DNA of 64,000 nt from Setomelanomma holmii (Eukaryota; Ascomycota; Dothideomycetes; Pleosporales; Phaeosphaeriaceae). The notes beneath the pieces are model-generated. The model was not told the origin of the DNA. It made no database searches and saw only the letters and a program-made list of their open reading frames with translations. Below are positions 46,460-57,245 of the stretch, piece by piece. The translations under genes and the position numbers were made by a program. The stretch's first letter is position 1. Each line of letters opens with the position of its first letter. Where the stretch lies: the NCBI GenBank assembly GCA_010015745.1, contig ML978160.1:310001-374000 (forward strand), in the 5' to 3' direction.

Positions 46460-49400
46460 ATGTCCCTCAGCGGCCTAAGAGATCCAGCAATATGGGAAAG
46501 GCAGAGCCAACTACAGTATGTCAAAATATCTCCTTCATTTGAGCTCCAATATCTTTATTGGGCGACTCATTAGCTTGTACTGCGAATGCGACACAGAAGA
46601 GCGCAAGTTTCATGGTTATCATGTGCTGTGGTGGGGTTGCAGACGGAAGACTGACTTTCGTAGGCAATGTGAAGCGCGGCGTTTGGCTGCGTTGCGGGCG
46701 CTCTACAAGTATACCGCCGCTGTCGCGTCGGGACGCCAGCTGCGCGCAGAGGACTTCGATTACCAGACAACACCACCCGACCAGGATGAAGGCATTTATC
46801 TCGATGCAAATGACCTTGCAAAGTAAGAAGCTCACTCGTGTTCGTCAGCAGCAAAATATTGCGTCCCCTGCGCGACACGTTCTTGTTGTCGCTGTTCCAT
46901 TCCACTGACATGCTCTACTGCACAGAGGTCGACGCTTCAATGATGCAACTTTATCCATCCCAACACTCAATAGCAGCCAGCAATCGCTGCTACCATCAAC
47001 CTTACCATTCGAGGCTCCCGCGAAACCGTCGCACCTGGCCTTAACTAAGTCGTCGCCATCTTCAGTTGTCGGTGCACCTAGCCTTGAAGAGCAGTTGCGC
47101 GCTGCGTCTGCCTCTCCCTCTGTGGTCACCCAGGCCCTTCCTGCTAACAAAACGTCGACACAGAGCGACACAATTCATGTTGTCAGGCCATCGTCAACCG
47201 CTGCGTCGCCAAGTACCAGTCTGAATCTCGACGAGAAGGCTGCAAACATCGCGCACAGCAAAGTGTCTTCGGCGTCACCAAATGAGTCTTCCCAAGCACC
47301 GGCCGTTCAGAACGCAAAGGGCCTAGACGGTCTTGTCTCCGATGGTCCTGCTGCGGATCCAAGTGCAACTGTTGCTTCAGATATAGACTGCGATGAAAGC
47401 GCGTTGCCGGATTCTGGTCGTGCAGCAACCGTCTCAAAGGAGCCACAGGTTATTCATCTGCCACCTCAGGAGGTTCAAGAAGCAAGACTGCATGAGACGG
47501 AGCGAAAGCTGGAGCGGGCTGCTGAGAAGGAAAGAAGGGAAGACGAGAAGCTAGGGATACCACACGCGAACGGTTCCACCGACCTGGTGTCTTCCCCGTC
47601 ATCGACCGTGGGCCCGTACTCTCAAGCAACTCCTCATGCGCCTCATCATTCTCCCGACACTAGTCCTGACACAGAGTCCTTCCACGACCGCACACAGCCT
47701 ACACTACCGTCCCACGACAGCTTAGATCCGGCAGCTCAGCAGGTGAAGGAAGATCATGAACGCGCATTGCAGAAACAAATGAAAGAGGCAAGAGAACGCG
47801 CTCGCGAAATGAATTCTCTAACACCAGATGTCGAGAAACAGATCGAAGATGAGCAAGCCATCCGGCTTGCCCGAGACGGAAAAAGTCAGCTAGGTGGGCC
47901 AGCTACGGATTCAACGATTGGTTTGGTGTCCAATGCAGATGCTGTCGCCCGGAGTTCGCATTTCGGAGACCAGAATGTTGACCCTGGTGCCGAACAAGAC
48001 CCTGCAGCATATTCGTTACCGACCCCAACCACGACTGCACCTGAGCCATCCACGGTTGGAGCTGACGCTAGCGAGCCTACTGTGAGCAAGGCAGAAGAGG
48101 CGGACTCGCACCCTACTCCTCCTGCAGACGTAGAAATGAACGATGTCCCTGCCGTGACGAAACGACCAAGAACCCCCGCAGAACCATCACGACCTGATCG
48201 CATGACCACCCGGGTATCTTCTGGTGCTATGCGCCAAAGATCTGTTACTGAGACGATCGCCGACAAGTCCTCGTCTAGGTCTGTTCTAACACCCCGCTCA
48301 AGCAATGTCTCAACGTCTGCCAGCCCGCCCCGCCCTAAGACACGCAATCCAAGGTCGAGAGAAGTCTCAACCGTCGTCTTTGCAAAGAAGAGCCCTCGTA
48401 GAGGTTCGAAGGCGCTACAAGTTTATAATGAAGACTACGCTTCTCTCCAAGGTGCTTCCGAGGATTCAAGCCGGGACTACCTTGAGGGACTGTTCAAGTA
48501 TCAAGCTCATCATCCACCGAGATCTGTACCTTTGCAGGAACTCGTCGCGTCCGCACGGAAGACCATCTCGACTGCTGGGACCCTAGCCATGATCCGTGAA
48601 CATCAGGATTACAAAATATTAAAGAGGGTATATCAGTTACAGAATGCGAACCGATGGTCTCTGCGACAAATTCAGAAATCGGTCGAACCCGAGCGACCTT
48701 TTACGCACCAGGACCAGCATCTCCTAGAAATGAAATCAATGCAGACGGACTTTCGAGAAGAGAGAAAATGGAAACAAGCACTCGCTGCGACTTTGGTGGA
48801 CTGGTGCGCGGAATACGTGCTTAGCAGCCCAGAAGAACGAGCCACACTACGGGTCAACGCACGCATCCCGCCGATGGTGAAATCGGCTTCAATGGATGAT
48901 ATAGAAATGGATGATGCTCCGACACCAGACCTCGTGCAGTCGAATGCGAATGAGACAGAAAGCGAGTCGTTTGCCGACGAGGACGAGCTACGTACTCCCC
49001 GGGACGCGAAGCCACCAATGGGTCTCTTCGCCTTGGGCTTCAACGACATTGTCATGAAATTTCAGCGTACGCCAGCAAGCGATACCTTGCTTCATGAACT
49101 GCCATTATATGAGCCCATGCTCGAAGGCACTAGCGATTCCAGCCCGTTTTCTCTGGCCGAGCCACCCATCCTTCCAGTGTCCAAATATGTGACGGGGAAA
49201 CTGGTATCCCAGATCCGAGGTCCACCCAGGAAGAGGAGCAGATACGACTACGATTCTGAAGACGAGCCATCTACACCACCCAGCAGGTCCGGAACTTCTG
49301 CCGAGCACTCGATGCCTTCTACTCCTGGCCGAAGACTATTCTGTCGCAATGACCTCCCTCCAGAGATGACCGACGTTGCTCTTTTCAATGCAGAGAACAA

Positions 49401-51135
49401 GCATGTTCGAGATCGTCTCCAAGCTGCCCATCAATTCCGACCGCCGACCGAGTTCAACATGCCTTCAGTAGCTTTCTTCGAGAACAGAACACCATCACAG
49501 TGGTTATGGGAAGAGGACCAGAAGCTCCGCGCCCTGGTCAAAGAGTTCACCTTCAATTGGTCTTTGGTTTCACAACAACTCTCGCTGCCGTCTATGTTCG
49601 TATCTGGCTCTGGTCGACGCACACCATGGGAGTGCTTCGAGCGATGGGTGCAATTGGAGGGCTTGCCAGCAGAGATGTCCAAGACTCAATACTTCCGCAC
49701 CTACCAAGGACGTTTGGAACAAGCGAACAAGATTGTTTTTGCTCAATATCAAGCGCAACAGCAACTACAACAACAAACGCAAGGTCAGACCGCAGCGCAA
49801 CCACGAAGACGGCCAACCACAACGCCGATCCGAGTTGAGAGGCGTAGAGAAAATCGACATCTCGCGATCATTGATGGTATGCGCAAGCTCGCTCGGAAGC
49901 GAGAGTCCGCCGCGCATAAGCAAGCAGAGTCTCAGAAAGCTGCTGCGTTGCGCAAAGCCCACGAACCTGCGCCTCCGAAGAGCAATGTCCACACTCCGCA
50001 AGAGTTCAGTCGACTGAAATGGGAACGCGAAGAAAAGATGAAGTTGAGGCAACAGCAACAGGAGATGGCAGTCCGAGTAAGTTCACGTGTCCATCAATCG
50101 TCACTTAGCTAACAGTCGCAGCAACAGTTGGCGGCACAACGTCAAGCTCAGATGCAGGCGCAAGGCGGGATGGCCAATGGCGTTAATCAGATGCAGCGAA
50201 ACGGGAACACTGGCAACAACCCAAATGTTGCGGTGCAGCTGACCAACTCGGCCTCGCAGCAGGGTCAAAATGCTGCAGCGATGGCCGCACGAGCGCATCC
50301 AGGGCAACAGGGCATGCCAGCCAACTTTGGTAACGGTAGCATGCCCGGTATGCCCATGGGAACCCCTGGTGTCCCTCAGGCTCAAATGCAAGGCAACGTG
50401 CAAAACGCCCAGCGCATGGGGCCTCCAGACCAGATGCGCATCGCCATGCAGCGCGGACAATTCCCGAACACCAATCAGCAACACCAATTCCAGTTGCAGC
50501 AACAGCAGATCAATATGGCGAACAACTTGACGCAGGGGATGGGTATGAACAGTATGCCAAACGCGAACACGATGGCTTCCATGGCAAACCCGAATATGAA
50601 CGGAAACATGAGTGGCAACATCAACCCCGCTCTGAATGGCATGCCGAACCATGCGGGATCTCCCAGGATGAATCAAGTCAACAGCAACATGCAAACGCCC
50701 GCCCGTCCATTATCGAGTGGCCACATGCCAGGCATATTGCAGATTCAAAACAGCTTGAAGGTCCAGCATCCGGAATGGCCCGCCGATCGAGTCCAGAAGG
50801 TCGCCGCTGACCAACTGCAGCGCTTTCTCGCTAAACAACAGCAGCAAGCAATGAATGCGGCCGCTGGATCGTCTGGCATGTCTCCGTCCCCGCAGATCGG
50901 GAACAACCACTACCTTCCCCAAAACGTTGGTATGGCCAATAGTCCCCCGGCACCAAACGCGGTACAGAACTACCAGCAACAGCTCGTTCAACAACAGCGA
51001 ATGATGAGTCAAGCACGACAACAAGGTGGCAGTCCTGGAATGAGTGCTCGCCCACCAAGCAGGAGTGCAACACCACAAAATCCGCAGATGCAACAAAGTC
51101 CCGGCATGCAACAAGCGCAGGTCAATCGGTCCTAA
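46460..51135 (+). CDS. EAF1: NuA4 histone acetyltransferase scaffold Eaf1/Vid21
   Basis: Scaffold subunit that assembles the NuA4 H4/H2A acetyltransferase. Four exons (46460-46515, 46664-46822, 46926-50076, 50122-51135) give 1459 aa. The start comes from phase: only ATG 46460, not the nearby 46492, joins through the 148-nt first intron into the conserved helix CEARRLAALRALYKYTAA, then IYLDANDLAKGRRFNDATL after intron 2. Regions in order: a long disordered, acidic and Ser/Pro-rich part; the HSA helix at about residues 650-730 (LLEMKSMQTDFREERKWKQ, ATLVDWCAEYV), the actin/Arp-binding region; a Myb/SANT domain at about 925-990 (WLWEEDQKLRALVKEF, WSLVSQQL, WECFERWVQLEG); then a Gln/Met/Asn-rich tail. 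Exons 1 and 2 rest on reading-frame logic and remembered homology. Confidence 0.92.
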
Positions 51136-51404
51136 GCGGCTGCCTCTGAGAGGTGACCTTACATTCCAAAACTTGACGTTGCACTGCATTGTACATACCT
51201 TTAATTGTGTTCTCTTTAGCGATTGCTTGCTAGCGTGCGTGGGTTCTACGAAAAGGGTGCTGATGAGGCAGCATGGTGTTTCTGGCGTTGACACGGCGCG
51301 TTTGTCACGGTTTGGGCTGGGAGGTAGGCCTTCAAAGGTCATGCTTTGTGAGCAGCAACTTTGCCCGTGACGGGCACCAGAGCCTATAGAGCCTTCTGAA
51401 TATC
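51136..51404. other. EAF1 3' region
   Basis: 269 bp after the EAF1 stop. Nothing is recognised. Confidence 0.4.
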
Positions 51405-51874
51405 ATGGAACTCGACGAGACATTGAGTGAGCAACTCTTCAACCAAATTTCTTGTGCACCATGATACATACTCATTGCGGCGCTTCCTGATCGTCACTGA
51501 CATTCGTATCTGCCTCGCACGGAGTGAAATGAGCTACCCACAAGACAACGAACTTCAAGCAACACGTCGCAGGTGCACATCAGAAACGGTTCCTGCAAGC
51601 ATTCAGTAATAGTCTCGAGGTACTACAAGAGTTGAAACACGCCAAGAATATGTTAGATCCGCTCTATTGCACTGTCGTTGATGCTGTTCCTGCCGTCTTT
51701 GATGATGCGCTAATGCGCGGATTTTCCTGGGTATGGCACTGCAGACTCGTGCATATGGAGGAAGAGGTGGCAGGGTTGCCAAAAGACGACAAACAAGTTG
51801 CAACGGAAATTGGCTTAAGGACGTGGGGTGCTGACAGGCTACAGACTTGTGTCGAGATTGAGTCGTCACCTTGA
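51405..51874 (+). CDS. Possible small helical protein, two exons (tentative)
   Basis: A frame covering at least 51535-51874 reads as a soluble helical protein: HQKRFLQAFSNSLEVLQEL, AVPAVFDDALMRGFSWVWH and LVHMEEEVAGLPKDDKQVA. A model with exon 1 at 51405-51426 (MELDETL plus one base) and exon 2 from 51534 keeps frame and gives 120 aa, with a GTGAGC donor and an AAATGAG acceptor. The composition and Trp/Phe pattern look protein-like, and the location would otherwise be an unusually long gap. I recognise no family. The acceptor is weak and other joins are possible, so the N-terminus is unsure. Confidence 0.35.
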
Positions 51875-52360
51875 CATGCTCCTGACCATATTCCGCGGCA
51901 TGTGAAAACATGCAGTTGAGGTTTACCGCCTCGCTCAAGGTCTTGCGAGAGTTTGAGTGACTCGGAAGTAGAATATTTGTGTCGGATGTCATCGTGCAGC
52001 TAATGAGATCCTGTTGTACGCATCGATGAATGCAACCTGATTCGTTTGTCACTTCTGCGAGTTTCTGTGAGTAGCGCTTGGGGCTTGCAATATGTGGTAG
52101 TGCGGAGAGTCCTTCACTCTTCAAACAAGGCGCCGTGCGAAGATTGTGAAGGTAAATGTTGAGACTGATTTTGATGCCTCGTGTCGAGTATGAGGTCTTA
52201 CGTCTTGATATAGTGCACAATGCAAATGATTACAACGCCGTGGGACCATATGCATCCTCAAGTGACCACCTTTAACACCTTATTTTGTGTACTCGCTCGG
52301 TCGCAATGTCGGTCGATTGGTAGATTGGTCGGTCGATCGGTCGATCGCAGCACGCAGCGT
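51875..52360. other. Intergenic with a short GGTCGATC-type repeat
   Basis: 486 bp. Apart from the repeat at 52310-52347 I see no feature; an overlapping minus-strand ORF (51603-52220) has no recognisable motif. Confidence 0.4.
52310..52347. repeat. Imperfect tandem GGTCGATC / GATTGGTC repeat
   Basis: About five imperfect 7-8-nt units built from GGTCGAT and GATTGGTC lie just beyond the stop of the small membrane-protein gene, inside its probable 3' UTR. The GATC-rich core is also partly self-complementary. Confidence 0.7.
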
Positions 52361-52929
52361 CTATTTGCCCTTGGGGTTGTTGTACTGGATCTCGTTGAAC
52401 TTTGCGGGCCAGACGGGCTATGATGGCGTTAGCATTTGCCATTGCACTCTCGACACCGATGTAAATTGAGGAGTCAACGCACCTCCGACTGTTGGCTCGA
52501 CACATTGTCCTTGAAGTGCTCCGAGTCTGGTCCCTTGTGTCCACCTTCTGTCCTGCTCTCGTTGTTTGCCGATGAACCTATTTACAGGGACTGTCAGCCA
52601 AAGCCCTCTATACCATCCTTCAAGCCTGGGAATCAGTGTTGCTTGGGCCAGCCAACATCAAGGAAAGGAGTGTATTACTCGTACCACGCATAGTTCCTGC
52701 AAAGCGTGAAGTCAGTATATGACCTTCATTCGATTCGTACATTGAATCACAAACCTCCTGCAGGCGTGTGTGTAGGGTGTCCTCCGCCCGCTGAGAAGCG
52801 GTCCTCGATATTCTGTACGCCTTGCGTCTTGTAGGGATTTGGGAACCAGTATTGGCGCATGTAGAGGTAGTAACCGAAGCCAACAGCCCCACCCGCCATA
52901 AAGATCTTCGGGACGGAGAGAGGAGACAT
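52361..52929 (-). CDS. Small single-TM protein, four exons including a 12-nt exon
   Basis: Exons 52929-52755, 52696-52685, 52577-52483 and 52417-52361 join in frame to 112 aa. The N-terminus MSPLSVPKIFMAGGAVGFG plus YYLYMRQYWF forms one membrane segment; this glycine-containing helix followed by YYLY is common in small fungal mitochondrial or ER proteins. NIEDRFSAGGG, a low-complexity Gly/Ser/His stretch and the tail PVWPAKFNEIQYNNPKGK follow. Exon 2 encodes only the tail of one Gly codon plus Thr-Met-Arg and one base. All junctions are GT-AG, the phases agree (1, 1, 0), and the joined sequence reads as one protein. I do not know its function; the layout suggests a membrane-anchored accessory protein, location inferred only. 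Confidence 0.8.
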
Positions 52930-53490
52930 GATTGAGGTGGTTCGAATGCGTAGTGAGGTGTGGTGATGCACCTTGGTTAATTATCGATTGGAAGCAATTG
53001 CGCGAGACGCAAGTGTGTAAGATGGGAACGTGGAGTAAGGCCCAGAATTCTCCTGCGGGTAAAGCGAGGTGATGTTGCGGGTTCGGAATTTGAGCTACAC
53101 AAGCCCACAACACGCGACGGAAAAGCGTCACTTTGTCGTCGCGATGATGGTGTCATGGTTCTTCACTTTGGGGAAAGCCTCGGTGCTTCTGGCCGTTTGG
53201 CTGCTTGCGGTTAGCATGCGGCTGAAGCAGAGATCGCTCGTCTCGGGCTGCTGATTAAGGCGCCGACAGGGGTCCAACTGTGGCTTGAGACTTTTTGGCG
53301 CGCCGTGAACCTCCTGGATAAGGGAAGTGGACACGCTTTCCTGTGAACACCCCTTGCACAACGCGGACCTACAGAAAAAGGAGGAGGCGTTTCGTGTTGG
53401 AGGAGGTGATAACTGGCATCCTGATGTCCATGCAAAAGAAGGAACGCTGGGACGCAGCAGACGCTATTCGGTTCCGCATATCACGCAACG
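52930..53490. promoter_or_regulatory. Divergent promoter, small TM protein / ERD1-like
   Basis: 561 bp between divergent starts. No motif is recognised. Confidence 0.4.
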
Positions 53491-54813
53491 ATGGACGGTG
53501 ACCCAGCCGTTGAGCCTGAGATTGATGGCTTCAGTCGCGTTTTACCGCTGCCATACCGCGTTGCTCTCATCATAGTTCTCGGTACGTCTTCCAGTACTCA
53601 TTCATTCTTGCCATCCGTAGATACCTCCTACGATCTTGTCCAGCTCCAATTGACACTCTCAACAGGCATCTGGGCATGGGGTCTCAACCTCCACTACCTC
53701 TCTCTCATAAAGATAGACGTCCCAAGTCTAATCCGCTACCCGGGCCGCACCTCTCCGCACCACCCTTCGCACCATCTCTCCTGCTATCGCATCGCAACCT
53801 TCCTCTCCATCCCGCTCGCACTGTCACTCCTCTTATTCTGGTCCCTGACCAACGGCTCGCCCAAGGACATTGCAGGCTGGGAAATCCTGCCGAATCTGTA
53901 CCTCCTCGTTCTCGTCGTCGGCTTCATCGCACCAATACCATTTGTCAGTCGCAATGGCCGCAGCAGGACCCTCGCGACTCTCAAACGCATAAGCATCGGT
54001 GGAATCGCAGAAGCACAAGACGGCAAATTTGGTGATATCCTCCTTGCCGATGCACTGACAAGTTACGCCAAGGTCCTCGGCGACCTCTTCGTCTCGCTAT
54101 GCATGTTCTTCTCGCGCTCGCACAGCTCAACCGGGCCCCCAAACCGCAACTGCGGCGGCGCTTTCTGGGTCCCATTTATCATCAGCATACCCTCGCTGAT
54201 CCGGCTACGGCAGTGTATAACCGAGTACTTCCGCGTCCAAAAAGCGAACAAGCGCACCGGCCAAATCAGTCCGGCAACAGGCTGGGGCGGCGTGCATCTC
54301 GCCAACGCGCTGAAATACTCGACTGCATTTCCTGTCATCATTCTAAGCGCGCTGCAAAGAAGTCCAGACCCAAGCACGTTTGGCGTCAGCGAAGCAACGC
54401 TGTTCCGTATGTGGATGGCCGCTGTAGTTGTAAATTCAGCATACTCATTCTACTGGGATGTCACGCGCGATTGGGATCTCTCGCTCTTCTCCTCGCCCCA
54501 GGAACGAAATAGCCCCGAACATCCCTGGGGCTTGAGACGACATCGCTGGTTCCATGCCAAGGAGTTTTACTACGCGGCTATTGTCATGGACGCTATGTTG
54601 CGGTGCACGTGGAGTTTGAAGCTGAGTCCGCATTTGGACCATTTTGATGATCTGGAAGGAGGGATATTCACTATGGAAGTGCTCGAGGTGTTTAGGAGAT
54701 GGGTTTGGATTTTCTTCCGGGTTGAGTGCGAGTGGGTGAGGAATCATCGGGGGCCGGCTCCGGATGATATACTCCTTGGAGATGTGTCGAATAAGTATAA
54801 TGATAGTGATTGA
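53491..54813 (+). CDS. ERD1: ERD1-like EXS-domain membrane protein
   Basis: Yeast Erd1 is a Golgi membrane protein needed for retention of ER proteins and for Golgi glycosylation through phosphate recycling. The frame is open from 53491 to 54813, but 53582-53665 (84 nt) has a GTACGT donor and AACAG acceptor and is best removed: the product then reads VALIIVLGIWAWGLNLHYL, the continuous first helix, giving 412 aa. Hydrophobic segments continue through LSIPLALSLLLFWSL, LYLLVLVVGFIAPIPFV and a typical EXS core (RLRQCITEYF, HLANALKYSTAFPVII, NSAYSFYWDVTRDWDL, LRRHRWFHAKEFYYAAIVMD). The C-terminus is RRWVWIFFRVECEWVRNHRG. There is no SPX domain, which separates it from Pho90/Syg1-type proteins. 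Confidence 0.9.
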   Translation: MDGDPAVEPEIDGFSRVLPLPYRVALIIVLGTSSSTHSFLPSVDTSYDLVQLQLTLSTGIWAWGLNLHYLSLIKIDVPSLIRYPGRTSPHHPSHHLSCYRIATFLSIPLALSLLLFWSLTNGSPKDIAGWEILPNLYLLVLVVGFIAPIPFVSRNGRSRTLATLKRISIGGIAEAQDGKFGDILLADALTSYAKVLGDLFVSLCMFFSRSHSSTGPPNRNCGGAFWVPFIISIPSLIRLRQCITEYFRVQKANKRTGQISPATGWGGVHLANALKYSTAFPVIILSALQRSPDPSTFGVSEATLFRMWMAAVVVNSAYSFYWDVTRDWDLSLFSSPQERNSPEHPWGLRRHRWFHAKEFYYAAIVMDAMLRCTWSLKLSPHLDHFDDLEGGIFTMEVLEVFRRWVWIFFRVECEWVRNHRGPAPDDILLGDVSNKYNDSD

Positions 54814-55085
54814 AAATACACATTGGTACAACTCATTACGCTGCACAGCATATAATGAGGGATTGTGTTGGAAGATTACGTTCAGCGCACTGAACTGTAT
54901 GAAATTGTGGACCTGTCGCTCAAGCCAACTGCCCTAACAGGGCGAAGCAGACGATACCAGCGATGCCATGATGTCTGTAAGCGCCAGCCCATGTTAGTCA
55001 AGCCAACGACCTTTTGAACGCCCTGAAATGCATGTCCATGAAACCTCTACACCCCATCTCACATCCGCGCAACCCTCTCCTTCTC

Positions 55086-55988
55086 CTAGAAGTTATTCTG
55101 CTCGCGCGCCATGCGCTCCGCCTCGCCCTCACTGACAATCTTCTTGCCGAGCCACTCCGTCTGGAAGCTCGATTTCAGCATCTCGAGGTCGCCCACAATA
55201 TCACGGCAGCACTTGATGATCGCGTCCTTAGGGGTGATGGAGCCGTCGGTGGAGACGCGGAGATCGAAGGTCGCAAAGAGCGGGTGCGGGACCTTGTACG
55301 CGGAGAAGACGATGTAGTCATACTTGAGGAGGCGCTGGGAGAGCAGGTTGCCGAGCGTGTGGTCTTCTTTGTTGAAGGTGAAGACGGCGGTGTTGGGGAC
55401 GCCTGATGGGGTGGGGTTAGTGAGGGGTGGTTTTGGAAGGTGCTCGTAGAGGGACGACTTACGGGTTTCTTCTTTCCACTCGACTTTGGACTGGCCGTCG
55501 TCTAGAAGGAAGAGCTCGAACCTGTTTTCGGCGTCATAGTCAGCTTTGTGCGAAACATGACGATTGTCCTTCTGATTGTCGCGGAGTCCACAGTTGGGTT
55601 CGTGGGCGACAAGAGTGCCTATTCTAGGCGACCAGCATGGGGCATTGACTGCGTCTGGGAGTTGGTCGGTCATCGTGTTGTCGAGGTCGAATATCGTAGA
55701 CTTCTTTGTGATCGTATGCGCTTGGTGTTTTGCGGCGCCAACTGTAATGCGCGCAAAGGGCCATTTTATATAGTCGTGTGCGCGCTTTTCTGGTGGGCGC
55801 GAGATTGCGTGATGAAGTGAATCGTGTGGTGGCCGGGCGCGTTTGCACGGTGAGGTGGTGAGGGCGCTCAACATACCCTTGAATCTCGTCGATACCGTCG
55901 CGGATCGTCATGGGCGTGGACTCGTCGAGGATGGCCGTGGACTGTGAGGTGATAAGAGAGAAGTAACGTACCTATCTGGCGCGTTCAT
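55086..55988 (-). CDS. RPB11: RNA polymerase II subunit Rpb11
   Basis: Pol II core subunit that dimerises with Rpb3, like the bacterial alpha subunits. Three exons (55988-55972, 55521-55463, 55402-55086) give 130 aa. Exon 1 encodes only MNAPD plus two bases; joined to exon 2 it gives MNAPDRFELFLLDDG, the conserved start. Exon 3 begins RVPNTAVFTFNKEDHTLGN, the Rpb11 signature, and continues KVPHPLFATFDLRVSTDG. The C-terminal helix is longer than in yeast. The first intron is 450 nt, the longest in the window and several times the local norm. The gene converges with ERD1. Confidence 0.93.
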
Positions 55989-56719
55989 CTTGTGTCTGCT
56001 TCGTGCCTGCCTGCTCTATGCTCTTGCTCTTGCTCGAATGAGGGGAATGCGCCTCCCGCGACCGCGCGCAAGAAGGTATGATTATGTAAAGATGGTAGGA
56101 GCAGATAAGGTAAGTGATATGATACGAATATGTCAAGAAATAGGTAGCGCGAGAGGTTGAGGCGGTGGTGCACAAGAGGGACTCGGAGTGTAGAAGTCCA
56201 AGGTTGAAAGAGAAGACGATCGGAGGTCCGTACTCGACCTGGGGATCTTTGTAGCCTCACCGCCTTGCATGAACCACAACTCACTATTCAAAGCAGCTGC
56301 ATCCCCGCAAACCCCGAAGACTCACGCCAGTGCGCTCTACCTTGTAGGCATTCGCTGTCTGGCTTTCACGAGCTTCTCAAGACAGCGACATGGGGTCTAC
56401 AAATTGCCAGCATCCCGTGTTCATGTGCGTCATGGAGTACTTCAGATTTGATCACTTTCTTTCACGACTGCCATAACTTGCTAGTATGGAAACGTTCTCG
56501 AAGTTGGCAAGCTCGAAAATGAATCCATGACTCCAATCTCAGAAGTCGAGGATAAACCGCCCTTGCGCAATACCTGTCTCGTCCACATTCGCCGGACCAA
56601 CGCCGGAACATCCTCAGACGCGTAGCAAGGTCAAGCCGCATACTCCGTAACTCCCTTCGGTCCTTTACCCATCTCCAAAGCTGCTTCTCGGGCTTAATGT
56701 GTGTCTGCTGCTCATACTG
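55989..56719. other. Intergenic upstream of RPB11
   Basis: About 730 bp: RPB11 promoter plus sequence without recognisable genes. Short ORFs at 56265-56522 look like chance. Confidence 0.4.
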
Positions 56720-56940
56720 TAGTACTTCTGCAACTTTCCATTCTCAATACATACCAAATGCATTGAGAGGCACTCATTGCTGTCGAAGCCCGGTCTCATT
56801 ATGATGTACCAAGTGTAGTCGAGTACAGTCAGGACTCGAAGTTCTCTTGACCTGACCCGGCACCACGAAGTCAGTGCTGCGAGAGCTACTTTGTGTGCCT
56901 GGAGAAACACCTCAAGAAGTCCGGTGTCCATCAGACTGAG
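56720..56940 (-). pseudogene. Decayed partial copy of the neighbouring orphan gene
   Basis: On the minus strand this 221-bp block resembles 57481-57708 of the orphan gene next door. In the copy, SLMDTGLLEVFL matches SLTNTALLEEFL, and CLSMHLVCIENGKLQKYY matches CLSLHLVSIEDGRLHEYY. Between these, the match RLHLVHHNETG to RLHSVRHNEIG lies in a different frame, so at least two frameshifts separate the pieces. Over the first 41 aligned bases about three in four are identical by eye. Neither the N-terminal nor the last C-terminal part of the gene is found in the copy. Best read as an old tandem partial duplication now pseudogenised. Confidence 0.75.
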
Positions 56941-57193
56941 TGCTGCGAGCCTGCGCGCGCTTTCGCCTCGCCGGTGCACAGTGGCAGCACCAAAGCGCAA
57001 GACTCAATGCTAACAGCCCACCCACTATCGAGCATGTGATGAGAACTATGGCGGTCTGTCCAATGTGTTTCGAGTCATCGATTTGGCGTGTGGGTGAAGG
57101 CCACGGTCCGCCGGTGTAGGGTGATTCGCAGCCCGGTGCGCACGTCACGCTATCCTGGACCTCATAAGCTCGGCCACTATACTTTTCGGCCAC
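56912..57193 (-). other. Open frame with one strong TM segment, no ATG
   Basis: 93 codons open from a GTG. The frame carries CAPGCESPYTGGPWPSP, then IGQTAIVLITCSIVGG and LLALSLALWCCHC, a clear membrane helix, then RRKR. The arrangement is that of a type I membrane-protein end. It has no ATG and overlaps the decayed copy at one end, so it may be a remnant exon or chance. No family is recognised. Confidence 0.2.
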
Positions 57194-57245
57194 CCCACCA
57201 AAGTTGAGATCGCGATTTGAAACCAGTACAACTCAACCACAACGC

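Noticed and set aside
47886..48347. 153-codon minus-strand ORF
   Set aside because: Shadow of the EAF1 disordered region.
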